Assembly: GCA_949297205.1 (NCBI GenBank)
Contig: CASFSH010000365.1
Span: 1-10,696, forward strand
Direction: 5' to 3'
DNA length: 10,696 nt
Source of the DNA: an uncultured Bacillota bacterium
GTDB lineage: Bacteria > Bacillota > Clostridia > UBA1381
How positions within the stretch are numbered: the stretch's first letter is position 1; the number at the start of each line of letters is the position of its first letter. This document shows, one piece after another, positions 1-5,748 of the stretch. The position numbers and the translations under genes are program-made. The notes below the pieces were generated by a model, which saw nothing but the letters and a program-made list of their open reading frames with translations, made no database searches and was not told the origin of the DNA.

Positions 1-458
1 CCGAGAATAAATGTTGCAATTGTTGCCCCGGCTCTTGTTTTTATGTTTTTCTTTGCCCATTCACCAAACGCCGCACTTCCGCCGGCCTTATTAATAATTG
101 CAACCAATGCTCCCAACACAACAAGGAATATAAATATACCGGCTGTATCAGATACTGCGGCAATAAGGCCCTGATTTAACAAATTATCCATTGCAGCAAC
201 CGGATGGAAATTGGTTGAGAATAACGCACCTACCAAAATACCTATAAACAATGAAGAATAAACCTCTTTTGTTATAAGTGCAAGGCCTATTGCTATAACC
301 GGAGGCAGCAATGAAAATATTGTACTGTGGAACATACTTACAAATTCTTCACCTTCACCGGCTTCGGCCGCAAATCCCGTTATTGACAATATTAACATAA
401 AAAGTACGGTAACAATTGTCATAACATAAAGTTTTTTTCTGCTTCTCGTCTTAAACAT
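1..458 (-). CDS. NhaC-family antiporter, probable lysine transporter (N-terminal part, cut by window edge)
   Basis: The first 152 codons of an integral membrane protein are present; the gene continues past the left edge. After a basic start (MFKTRSRKKLYV) and a hydrophobic leader of about 20 residues comes a segment with LPPVIAIGLALITKEVYSS, then IGILVGALF and hydrophobic helices ending near NKAGGSAAFGEWAKK. This order is characteristic of the NhaC Na+/H+ antiporter family. The start at 458 was chosen because GGGAGG lies 5 bases upstream; an ATG at 463 overlaps that site and is unlikely. The leader carries a lysine riboswitch. NhaC-family members under lysine riboswitches have been proposed as lysine transporters, so lysine uptake is a better guess than pH homeostasis. 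The transport substrate is inferred from regulation only. Confidence 0.85.
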   Translation of the reverse strand, partial: MFKTRSRKKLYVMTIVTVLFMLILSITGFAAEAGEGEEFVSMFHSTIFSLLPPVIAIGLALITKEVYSSLFIGILVGALFSTNFHPVAAMDNLLNQGLIAAVSDTAGIFIFLVVLGALVAIINKAGGSAAFGEWAKKNIKTRAGATIATFIL

Positions 459-491
459 AACATCCTCCCAATAATAATAAAAATTTACCGC

Positions 492-526
492 AAAAAAACG
501 GTGGGCATAACAATACCACAACCGTT
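492..526 (-). terminator. Riboswitch-controlled intrinsic terminator
   Basis: On the minus strand AACGGT (526-521) pairs with ACCGTT (502-497), extended by GG/CC inside the stem, and a run of seven U follows (498-492). It lies between the lysine aptamer and the antiporter start, so it terminates before the gene. The 8 bases CGGTTGTG (524-517) of its 5' arm can instead pair with CATAACCG (551-544) at the base of the aptamer. That gives a mutually exclusive antiterminator with one G-U pair. Confidence 0.8.
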
Positions 527-546
527 ACACACTAAAATATTATCGG

Positions 547-742
547 TTATGACAGTGCTCCACATATAATTTATTATCCTTTTTAAAAAAGGAAATTTGT
601 ATGTGACAGTACGTTACATATTCTGCAACGTCTCAGCATATGTATTTTGTACCCCATACATATACTTCGGCGAAAATTCCTTTCACTTTCACACGGCACA
701 GTGCGATTTAAAAGCTACTTATAATTCCCGCGCCCCCATCTT
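547..742 (-). ncRNA. Lysine riboswitch aptamer (L-box)
   Basis: Read on the minus strand, the leader shows the conserved blocks of the lysine riboswitch in order: GGGGGCGCGGG, AAGTAG, GTGAAAGTGAAAGGA, TTTTCGCCGAAG, GCTGAGACG, CTGTCACATAC and finally TATGTGGAGCACTGTC. Helix P3 is a 10-bp match between 665-656 and 643-634. GACGTT and AACGTA form the P4 region. CACATA (near 606-601) pairs with TATGTG near 567-562 for P5. P1 is GATGG (740-736) with CTGTC (555-551), using G-U pairs. A terminator follows directly, so lysine binding should stop transcription of the antiporter gene. Identification rests on recalled consensus, but the match is extensive. Confidence 0.93.
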
Positions 743-770
743 TCTGCAATATTTTAAAAAATATATTTGA

Positions 771-799
771 ATATTAGCATAATATTTTATATTTGTCAA
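771..799 (-). promoter_or_regulatory. Sigma-A promoter of the riboswitch/antiporter unit
   Basis: TTGACA (799-794) and TAATAT (776-771) are separated by exactly 17 bases, which predicts transcription starting near 764, about 20 bases before the riboswitch P1 helix. Confidence 0.8.
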
Positions 800-872
800 T
801 AAAAAATAAAAAATTTGTAAATTTTTTTTTAATTTTTAGATATTTTGAATAACCACAACAAAAATAAATATG

Positions 873-904
873 AAAAAAGCTGTCACAGAATAATCTGCAA
901 CAGC
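873..904 (-). terminator. Terminator of the rplU-rpmA operon
   Basis: On the minus strand GCTGT...CAGA pairs with TCTG...ACAGC (904-879) with one internal mismatch, and TTTTTT follows. It lies about 20 bases after the rpmA stop codon and separates the ribosomal operon from the riboswitch-controlled gene. Confidence 0.85.
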
Positions 905-922
905 CAAAATTCATTTAAAACA

Positions 923-1177
923 TTAAGCTGAGTAAACACTGCATTGTGTCTTATCTCTGCCCTTTCTTTCAAACTTAACTTTACCGTCGATAAGAGCAAA
1001 TAAAGTATCGTCGCTTCCTTTACCAACATTCACACCAGGGTGGATTTTGGTACCGCGTTGTCTGACAAGAATATTTCCTGCCAATACAGCCTGTCCGTCT
1101 GCTCTCTTAACACCAAGTCTTTTTGACTCGCTGTCACGGCCGTTCTTTGTACTACCCATACCTTTTTTATGAGCCAT
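923..1177 (-). CDS. rpmA: 50S ribosomal protein L27 (bL27)
   Basis: This 84-residue protein begins MAHKKGMGSTKNGRDS and continues with SKRLGVKRADGQAV and RQRGTKIHPGVNVG, which are hallmark L27 sequences. L27 is a large-subunit protein whose N-terminal tail reaches toward the peptidyl-transferase centre. The start at 1177 has AGAGGTG 7 bases upstream. The gene follows rplU at 39 bases and ends at an intrinsic terminator. Most Firmicutes L27 proteins carry a short N-terminal extension cleaved by the Prp protease, whose gene lies between rplU and rpmA. Here both extension and intervening gene are missing, so the mature N-terminus is encoded directly. obgE, often next in the operon, is also not here. 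Confidence 0.98.
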   Translation of the reverse strand: MAHKKGMGSTKNGRDSESKRLGVKRADGQAVLAGNILVRQRGTKIHPGVNVGKGSDDTLFALIDGKVKFERKGRDKTQCSVYSA

Positions 1178-1216
1178 TTAAAACACCTCTGCTTTCAATT
1201 AAATTCTTTCAAAAAA

Positions 1217-1528
1217 CTAAGCGTTGATTTTTTCGATTGTTACCTTTGTGTAAGGCTGTCTGTGACCTTTCTTTTTACGCTCGTTCTTCTTTCTCTTCAT
1301 TTTGAAAACGTAAATTTTCTTTGATTTACCCTGCTTTTCAACCTTTGCGGTTACTGTTGCACCTTCAACCAAAGGAGCACCTACGGTTACATTTTCACCG
1401 TCAGCCACAACAAGAACCTTATCGAATGTTACTGTTTCACCTGCTTCTGTTTCCAGCTTTTCGATGAAAATAACATCTCCTTCAGAAACTTTATACTGCT
1501 TTCCTCCGGTTACGATTACTGCGTACAT
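1217..1528 (-). CDS. rplU: 50S ribosomal protein L21 (bL21)
   Basis: The 103-residue product starts MYAVIVTGGKQYKVSEGD and contains DKVLVVAD, APLVEGATVTAKV and the basic stretch KMKRKKNERKKKGHRQ near residues 76-91 followed by YTKVTIEKI. Length and sequence are typical of bL21, a 23S rRNA binding protein of the large subunit. AAGGAGGTG lies 6 bases before the ATG. It is the first gene of a two-gene operon with rpmA, with its own promoter and a leader of about 80 bases that could hold an autoregulatory structure. Confidence 0.98.
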   Translation of the reverse strand: MYAVIVTGGKQYKVSEGDVIFIEKLETEAGETVTFDKVLVVADGENVTVGAPLVEGATVTAKVEKQGKSKKIYVFKMKRKKNERKKKGHRQPYTKVTIEKINA

Positions 1529-1607
1529 AAAAACACCTCCTTATAAATATGAAGTCACGCTGTCATAGGTATGCATATGCATTTTTTAACCCATTCCATG
1601 CGGATAC
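1529..1607 (-). promoter_or_regulatory. rplU leader, possible L21 leader RNA
   Basis: The predicted transcript has about 80 untranslated bases before rplU. It contains a 12-base perfect palindrome ATGCATATGCAT (1571-1582) bracketed by GGGT and ACCT, then CCTATGACAGCGTGACTTC and the ribosome binding site. An L21 leader RNA family is known upstream of rplU in Firmicutes, and position and size fit. I cannot confirm the family consensus by eye. Confidence 0.4.
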
Positions 1608-1613
1608 TATAAC

Positions 1614-1642
1614 AGTATAACAAAAAAAGCCATTATTGTCAA
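1614..1642 (-). promoter_or_regulatory. Sigma-A promoter of rplU-rpmA
   Basis: TTGACA (1642-1637) and TATACT (1619-1614) are 17 bases apart on the minus strand, about 85 bases before the rplU start codon. This is close to consensus, as expected for a ribosomal operon. Confidence 0.85.
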
Positions 1643-1717
1643 TAGTTTTGCAATATTTTTTTTAGTCCTTATTAACCAAATTTTTCATTGGCTATGCTGT
1701 TTTTTTAGTATTTCTGA

Positions 1718-1861
1718 TTATTTGTTTTCTGTCTTTTTTGAAAATATTTTATTCAATAAAACCGTACACAATGCAATTATTGCTATTACAACAAGAATAC
1801 CCAGCATACCTTCGCCCATATATTTTAAATTAATTATAAAATTCATAGGATTAAATGTCAT
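1718..1861 (-). CDS. OadG-like gamma subunit of a Na+-translocating decarboxylase (short form)
   Basis: The 47-residue product begins MTFNPMNFIINLKYMGEGML and has one membrane helix (about residues 19-36, GMLGILVVIAIIALCTVLL) followed by a lysine-rich cytoplasmic end. This is the pattern of the gamma (OadG/MmdD-type) subunits that anchor and assemble biotin-dependent decarboxylase sodium pumps. It is shorter than most because the usual linker and C-terminal domain are absent. The start at 1861 is set by GGAGGAG (1872-1866). The frame stays open upstream to a GTG at 2002 with a weaker AAGGA, which would give about 94 residues with a second hydrophobic stretch. It lies downstream of oadB in the same direction. 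Confidence 0.7.
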   Translation of the reverse strand: MTFNPMNFIINLKYMGEGMLGILVVIAIIALCTVLLNKIFSKKTENK

Positions 1862-1865
1862 TTTA

Positions 1866-1872
1866 CTCCTCC
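1866..1872 (-). promoter_or_regulatory. Ribosome binding site deciding the gamma-subunit start
   Basis: GGAGGAG on the minus strand lies 4 bases before the ATG at 1861 (6 counted from the GGAGG core). It is much stronger than the AAGGA before the upstream GTG at 2002, and so favours the 47-residue product. Confidence 0.75.
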
Positions 1873-2032
1873 ATTCCGCCGCCAACATAACGGCACAAAT
1901 TCCAGCGTGAAACAAAAGCAGGCAGGTTGCCTCTTTAAGTGATAACGGCGTATGTTTATACTTCCGTTCTCGAAAAACGGTAAGATGCACAGCTTTTTTC
2001 ACGTTACTATCCTTCAACAATTATTTTCTGCA

Positions 2033-3130
2033 TTACAGGAAAAAATTAAGTATCAGTCCGCCTGCGATAACAGACGCAATCTGTCCCGACACATTTACAC
2101 CGATTGAATGCATTAAAAGGAAATTCTGCGGGTCTTCTTTTAACCCCATTTTATGAACTACACGTCCCGACATAGGAAATGCCGAAATTCCCGCAGCTCC
2201 TATCATGGGGTTCATCTTTTTCTTAAGGAACAGGTTTAAAATCTTTGCAAATATAACTCCGCCTGCTGTATCAAAGATAAATGCAACAAGTCCCAATCCG
2301 AGAATCAAAAGCGTGTCAAATTTCAAAAAGCTTTCTGCCTGCATTTGTGACGCTATTGTTATTCCCAGAAGTATTGTAACAAGATTTGCAAGTACGTTTT
2401 GTGCTGTCTGTGAAAGGCTGTCAAGCACTCCGCACTCTCTTATAAGGTTACCGAACATCAAAAATCCGATAAGTGACACCGACGCCGGTGCAACCAATCC
2501 CGCAATTACCGTAATAACTATAGGGAATAAAATTCTTGTGGTTTTTGATACATTACTCGGCTTATAATCCATCTTAATTAAACGTTCTTTTTTGGTTGTA
2601 AGAAGTTTAATAACAGGCGGCTGTATAATCGGTACAAGCGCCATATACGAATATGCCGCAACCATTATCGCACCCATATATTTTGAATTGAGCATCTGGG
2701 CAACTACAATTGATGTAGGGCCGTCTGCCGCTCCTATTATGGCAATCGACGCTGCATCATTTATATCAAAGAACATTGATGCGGTACACAATGTAAAGAA
2801 TATTCCAAACTGTGCCGCAGCACCGAAAATCATAAGTTTGGGATTACTTAACAACGGTCCGAAATCTATCATTGCACCTATTCCGATAAACAATATCAAC
2901 GGAAACAATTCATTTGCGATACCTGCATTATACAATGCGGTAAGTGCTCCTTCCTCCCCTACCGCACCGGAAAAAGGTATATTTACCAATATTGCACCGA
3001 ATCCTATAGGAAGCAGCAATGTAGGTTCCATATCCTTTTTTATTGCAAGATATATAAGTATTCCTCCTATCAGCCACATTATAACATGCTGAGGGGTTAT
3101 TGCCGAAATATTTTGTAATATTGACTCCAT
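2033..3130 (-). CDS. oadB: Na+-translocating decarboxylase beta subunit (OadB/MmdB/GcdB family)
   Basis: This 365-residue, very hydrophobic protein has about nine or more membrane segments. Conserved family blocks are LFIGIGAMIDFGPLL (about 80-94), GAADGPTSIVVAQ (133-145), which contains the essential membrane aspartate D136, FGNLIRECGVLDSL (226-239), and SGRVVHKMGLKEDPQNFLLM followed by HSIGVNVSGQIASVIAGG near the C-terminus. The family decarboxylates carboxybiotin and pumps Na+ out of the cell. Sequence alone does not say whether the partner uses oxaloacetate, methylmalonyl-CoA or glutaconyl-CoA. AAGGAG lies before the ATG at 3130. It follows the stalk-domain gene by 23 bases and precedes the gamma subunit. 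No alpha (carboxyltransferase) or biotin-carrier gene is present in the window. Confidence 0.95.
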   Translation of the reverse strand: MESILQNISAITPQHVIMWLIGGILIYLAIKKDMEPTLLLPIGFGAILVNIPFSGAVGEEGALTALYNAGIANELFPLILFIGIGAMIDFGPLLSNPKLMIFGAAAQFGIFFTLCTASMFFDINDAASIAIIGAADGPTSIVVAQMLNSKYMGAIMVAAYSYMALVPIIQPPVIKLLTTKKERLIKMDYKPSNVSKTTRILFPIVITVIAGLVAPASVSLIGFLMFGNLIRECGVLDSLSQTAQNVLANLVTILLGITIASQMQAESFLKFDTLLILGLGLVAFIFDTAGGVIFAKILNLFLKKKMNPMIGAAGISAFPMSGRVVHKMGLKEDPQNFLLMHSIGVNVSGQIASVIAGGLILNFFL

Positions 3131-3153
3131 TCTTTTATCTCCTTTTTACTTTA

Positions 3154-3951
3154 TTATCTGCTCTCAATTTCTATTATATTTTTGCACAAAACCTCTAATT
3201 CCACCATATCACGGCTTTCAAGTTCCACAAAAGAAAGCTTGTTAAATTTATCATATACCGTATCATAACCGAAATATATCAATACAGGGGTATATTTCTC
3301 ACTGTTTGCTTCCTTTTCCTGCTTCATCTGCTGCGCAATGGGAAGATAAACATTTTTAATCTCCGTTATTTTTTTCTTTGCGTAATTTTCATAATGTTCA
3401 TTTAATGCCGCTATACCTTCACTGTTGTCTGTATTCTCAAGCTGAGGATATGTAATATGTGCGTTTATCAAAACATTGCCTTCCTCATCTGATATTTCCT
3501 CTTCAATACTGTTCTTTGAAATATTATGCTCATTTTTTGGGGTGTTGATTTTTACAGAACGTGTTTCCTCCTCCCATAAAACCTCTGCATTCAGACCTTC
3601 CGAAACCGCCCTTAACGGAACATATGTCTTTTCGTCTATCAATTTTGCAGGTACGGCAAGCTCTGTCTGCTGACTGTTAAGAATCATCACATTTGAATCT
3701 ATAGCCAATTTCAGTATATTTGTTCCGTCATATGCCATCACTGCTTTTTCATCGTCTATCCATTGAATTTTTGCACCCAATGCCTCGAAAATATCTCTCA
3801 TAGGTATAAGAGTTGTATCATTTTCAATCACGGGAGCATACTGCGTATTCAATAATTCTCCGTCAATAAATACTTGCACCTGTGACGATGCGGAAGCACC
3901 TGCTGCCGATATTACCAGTACCGCGGCAATCGGCAGAAACATTTTTTTCAT
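3154..3951 (-). CDS. Secreted protein with copper-amine-oxidase-like N-domains and a PdaC-like tail
   Basis: The 265-residue protein starts with a clear signal peptide (MKKMFLPIAAVLVISAAGASA, likely cut after A21). Two copies of the copper-amine-oxidase N-terminal-like fold follow: VFIDGELLN...LIPMRDIFEALGAKIQW and LKLAIDS...YVPLRAVSEGLNAEVLWEEE. After an acidic linker, HITYPQLENTDNSEGIAALN with the helix NEHYENYAKKKITEIK resembles the N-terminal part of PdaC/DUF4163-type domains. The chain stops soon after FNKLSFVELESRD, where relatives usually continue, so it may be truncated. The start at 3951 was chosen over one 9 codons earlier because AAAGGATGG lies just upstream and the signal peptide begins there. 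It heads a unit with oadB and the gamma gene. In this lineage such domains are generally cell-surface modules; no enzymatic role can be assigned. Confidence 0.8.
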   Translation of the reverse strand: MKKMFLPIAAVLVISAAGASASSQVQVFIDGELLNTQYAPVIENDTTLIPMRDIFEALGAKIQWIDDEKAVMAYDGTNILKLAIDSNVMILNSQQTELAVPAKLIDEKTYVPLRAVSEGLNAEVLWEEETRSVKINTPKNEHNISKNSIEEEISDEEGNVLINAHITYPQLENTDNSEGIAALNEHYENYAKKKITEIKNVYLPIAQQMKQEKEANSEKYTPVLIYFGYDTVYDKFNKLSFVELESRDMVELEVLCKNIIEIESR

Positions 3952-4019
3952 AAAACCATCCTTTCGTAAACAAGACATAAAATTTTCGGTCTGAAACTCC
4001 GATTATGCCATACTATACT

Positions 4020-4048
4020 ATATTATATTATATCAAACTTTTTGTCAA
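4020..4048 (-). promoter_or_regulatory. Sigma-A promoter of the stalk protein-oadB-gamma unit
   Basis: A perfect TTGACA (4048-4043) is followed after 17 bases by TAATAT (4025-4020). A TATAAT two bases closer to the -35 is an alternative -10. It lies about 70 bases before the start at 3951, and no terminator is obvious before the downstream genes. Confidence 0.75.
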
Positions 4049-4125
4049 GTTAATTCACTACATTATGACTAATCTTTACCAATTCTTAATTTATACTTTA
4101 CACGGCAAAATTCAAATGTTTCAGT

Positions 4126-4270
4126 TTATTTTTCTGTTTTTGTTTCTGTTAACAATTCGGTTATTTGTTCCGTTAATGTTTTGAATATATTTGCCGAAAT
4201 TGCAACCTGCCATATCAAATCTTCTATTCTGTCTGAATTTACATCATTATCCTTTAAAATGGGATCCGAG
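4126..4270 (-). pseudogene. C-terminal remnant of an unidentified minus-strand gene
   Basis: The last 45 or so codons of this frame look like real coding sequence: DPILKDNDVNSDRIEDLIWQ, then VAISANIFKTLTEQITELLT and a charged end TETKTEK before TAA. The region is an amphipathic helix-rich tail with A+T-rich codons. Upstream of about 4270 the same frame is only the antisense of a plus-strand AMP-binding gene, so the gene has lost everything before this point. No start codon with a ribosome binding site is present. I do not recognise the family. It could also be chance open frame, but its composition argues for a remnant. Confidence 0.45.
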
Positions 4271-4684
4271 CGTCGGCTCTTGACGAAAACATTTCTGTTT
4301 TCTTCAATTCGGTGGGTATAAAACTTATTCAGGGCTACGGGCTTACCGAAACAGCACCTGTACTTTCCGCCGAAAGACGAAGTATAATGAGAAAAGGTTC
4401 TGTGGGCAAAGCCATGAAAAGTGTGGAAATAAAAATCTGTGACCCCAACGAAAACGGAATAGGTGAAATTATTGCAAAAGGTCCTAACATTATGATAGGT
4501 TACTATGAAAACGACGCCGCCACCAGAAATGCCATTAAAGACGGTTGGTTTCATACGGGAGATATGGGTTATATGGATTCCGACGGATACCTTTTTATTA
4601 CAGGCAGAAAAAAGAATGTAATTGTATTGTCAAACGGTAAAAATGTTTATCCCGAAGAACTCGAACAGCTTTTAAACAATATAT
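4261..4684 (+). pseudogene. Internal fragment of an AMP-binding long-chain acyl-CoA synthetase
   Basis: Translation from about 4270 gives ASALDENISVFFNSVGIKLI, then QGYGLTETAPV (adenylate-forming motif A5), GEIIAKGPNIMIGYYEN, DGWFHTGDMGY (A7, with its conserved Asp), GRKKNVIVLSNGKNVYP (A8) and EELEQLL. These are unmistakable for the fatty-acyl-CoA synthetase branch of the adenylate-forming superfamily. The N-terminal 60% or so, including the P-loop (SSGTTGxPK type), and the C-terminal catalytic-lysine segment are missing. Homology starts after a stop codon at 4255-4257 and ends at about 4684, where the frame runs into an unrelated hydrolase gene and stops at 4794. A GTG at 4312 allows an open frame of 160 codons, but this cannot be an active synthetase. 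Confidence 0.9.
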
Positions 4685-5156
4685 TCTGGAATTCGGCGGA
4701 AACGACTGCGATTTTAACTGGGCTGAAATTTCCGAAAATCCCGAAATTTCTCATCTTCCCAACACAAATATTTCCACATTTTGCGATTCATTAAAAAAAA
4801 TTGCCGACAAAATAAAAAATACAGGCAAAATACCTGTTCTGCTTTCTCTGCCCCCTATTGATTCCGAAAAATACTTTAAAAAGCTTTCTGAAAATCTTAA
4901 TGCAGACAACATTTTTAAATGGCTCGGATCAAGAGTTTCACGTATTTCCGACTGGCATGAACGTTATAATCCGGGTGTATTTAATACAGCTTACGAAAAC
5001 AACATAAAATTAATCGACATTACTTCACCCATACTTGAACATCCGGACACCCCCTCTCTTCTCTGCTCCGACGGGATTCATCCCAACAAATACGGTCACA
5101 AAATTATTGCAGACACAATTATTCAATATGTTACAAAACATAACATAATTTTTTAA
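4681..5156 (+). pseudogene. C-terminal fragment of an SGNH/GDSL hydrolase
   Basis: In the frame of 4692 the sequence reads LEFGGNDCDFNWAEISENPE and so on for 154 codons to TAA at 5154-5156. GGND is the block III oxyanion motif (Asn) and SDGIHPNKYGH near the end is block V, with the catalytic Asp and His. The N-terminal part with the GDS nucleophile block and block II (about 60-70 residues) is missing. There is no suitable start codon at the head, so it is a non-functional remnant. It is joined out of frame to the acyl-CoA synthetase piece. Family members are esterases, lipases or deacetylases; the original substrate is unknown. Confidence 0.85.
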
Positions 5157-5166
5157 AAATTTGTAA

Positions 5167-5180
5167 ATAAATTAATTTAT
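5167..5180. repeat. 14-bp perfect palindrome upstream of the XRE promoter
   Basis: ATAAATTAATTTAT is its own reverse complement and lies 11 bases before the -35 box at 5192. It could be an operator for the regulator encoded just downstream, but it is made only of A and T in an A+T-rich spacer and may be chance. Confidence 0.3.
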
Positions 5181-5191
5181 CCACATGGTTG

Positions 5192-5220
5192 TTGACATGA
5201 TTTGCTTTTTGTGTTATAAT
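5192..5220 (+). promoter_or_regulatory. Consensus sigma-A promoter of the XRE-peptidase pair
   Basis: TTGACA (5192-5197) and TATAAT (5215-5220) with exactly 17 bases between them form a perfect consensus promoter. Transcription should start near 5227, which makes the ATG at 5229 unlikely as a start because it would have no leader. Confidence 0.92.
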
Positions 5221-5312
5221 ATATTACAATGGTCGATTTATTAGTATTATTTCAAAATTATATCCAAAATAACATAATTCCATTAAATATATTAAAAAAG
5301 GAGCAGAAGACT

Positions 5313-5732
5313 ATGGATACTTTAACCGCTATGATTGCATCGGAAATTAAAAAACAATACAAAAGTGTAAGAAAATTTTCACAGGCAATCAATATCCCTC
5401 AAACAACACTTGCAAGCACACTAAAAAACGGAGTCAGTGGAACCGCGTATGAAACAATTGTTAAAATATGTAAATCACTGGACATTCAATTGGTAAATTA
5501 TCAATTTCCTCTGCACGTAGATGATAATGCCCTTAAATTACTTGATATTTACAATAAACTTGATGAAAAAGGTCAGCATGCCGTTCATACTGTACTGAAA
5601 ATTGAAAATGAACGCTGTTCTTCTGATTTGTCCGATTATCACATTGCCGCTTTTTCCGGAAGAGACAAAACAACCAATAAGAAAGCAAAAAAACAAAAAG
5701 ACGTTAACGACATACTTAACAAAATTGACTGA
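5313..5732 (+). CDS. XRE-family (cI-like) transcriptional regulator
   Basis: The 139-residue product starts MDTLTAMIASEIKKQYKSVR. A helix-turn-helix fills about residues 8-62, with the turn around FSQAINIPQTTLASTLKNG and a second half TAYETIVKICKSLDIQ. A charged helix LDEKGQHAVHTVLKIENERC follows, typical of clostridial phage-type repressors, and then a lysine-rich linker ending DVNDILNKID. The start at 5313 has AAGGAG (5298-5303) 9 bases upstream; a longer frame from 5229 begins at the transcription start and is rejected. The ImmA-like peptidase gene begins 16 bases after its stop, so the two are almost certainly co-transcribed. In related pairs the peptidase cleaves the repressor; that is inferred here. 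Confidence 0.88.
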   Translation: MDTLTAMIASEIKKQYKSVRKFSQAINIPQTTLASTLKNGVSGTAYETIVKICKSLDIQLVNYQFPLHVDDNALKLLDIYNKLDEKGQHAVHTVLKIENERCSSDLSDYHIAAFSGRDKTTNKKAKKQKDVNDILNKID

Positions 5733-5748
5733 TACGGTGTGACTGCAA

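Noticed and set aside
1662..1700. Terminator after the gamma-subunit gene
   Set aside because: Only a 4-5 bp CCAA/TTGG hairpin without a clear U-tract is present, so no terminator is called for this unit.
2205..3092. Long plus-strand frames opposite oadB
   Set aside because: They are antisense shadows of a strongly conserved membrane-protein gene and have no ribosome binding sites.
4271..4554. The upstream two thirds of the 142-codon minus-strand frame as a protein
   Set aside because: It is the antisense of the acyl-CoA synthetase fragment; only the part below about 4270 has coding character of its own.
4262..4694. GGATCC near the left joint and GAATTC near the right joint of the acyl-CoA synthetase piece, suggesting a cloned fragment
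   Set aside because: GAATTC falls inside the natural Glu-Phe codons of the hydrolase LEFGGND motif. The left site is a single six-base match near an uncertain breakpoint, so both are probably chance.
4312..4794. A 160-codon open frame as an intact small AMP-binding protein
   Set aside because: It has no P-loop and no C-terminal lysine segment, it begins at an internal GTG without a convincing ribosome binding site, and its last 36 or so codons are out-of-frame hydrolase sequence.
5229..5312. N-terminal extension of the XRE regulator from an ATG at 5229
   Set aside because: The ATG coincides with the expected transcription start of the consensus promoter and has no ribosome binding site, while 5313 has a good one.
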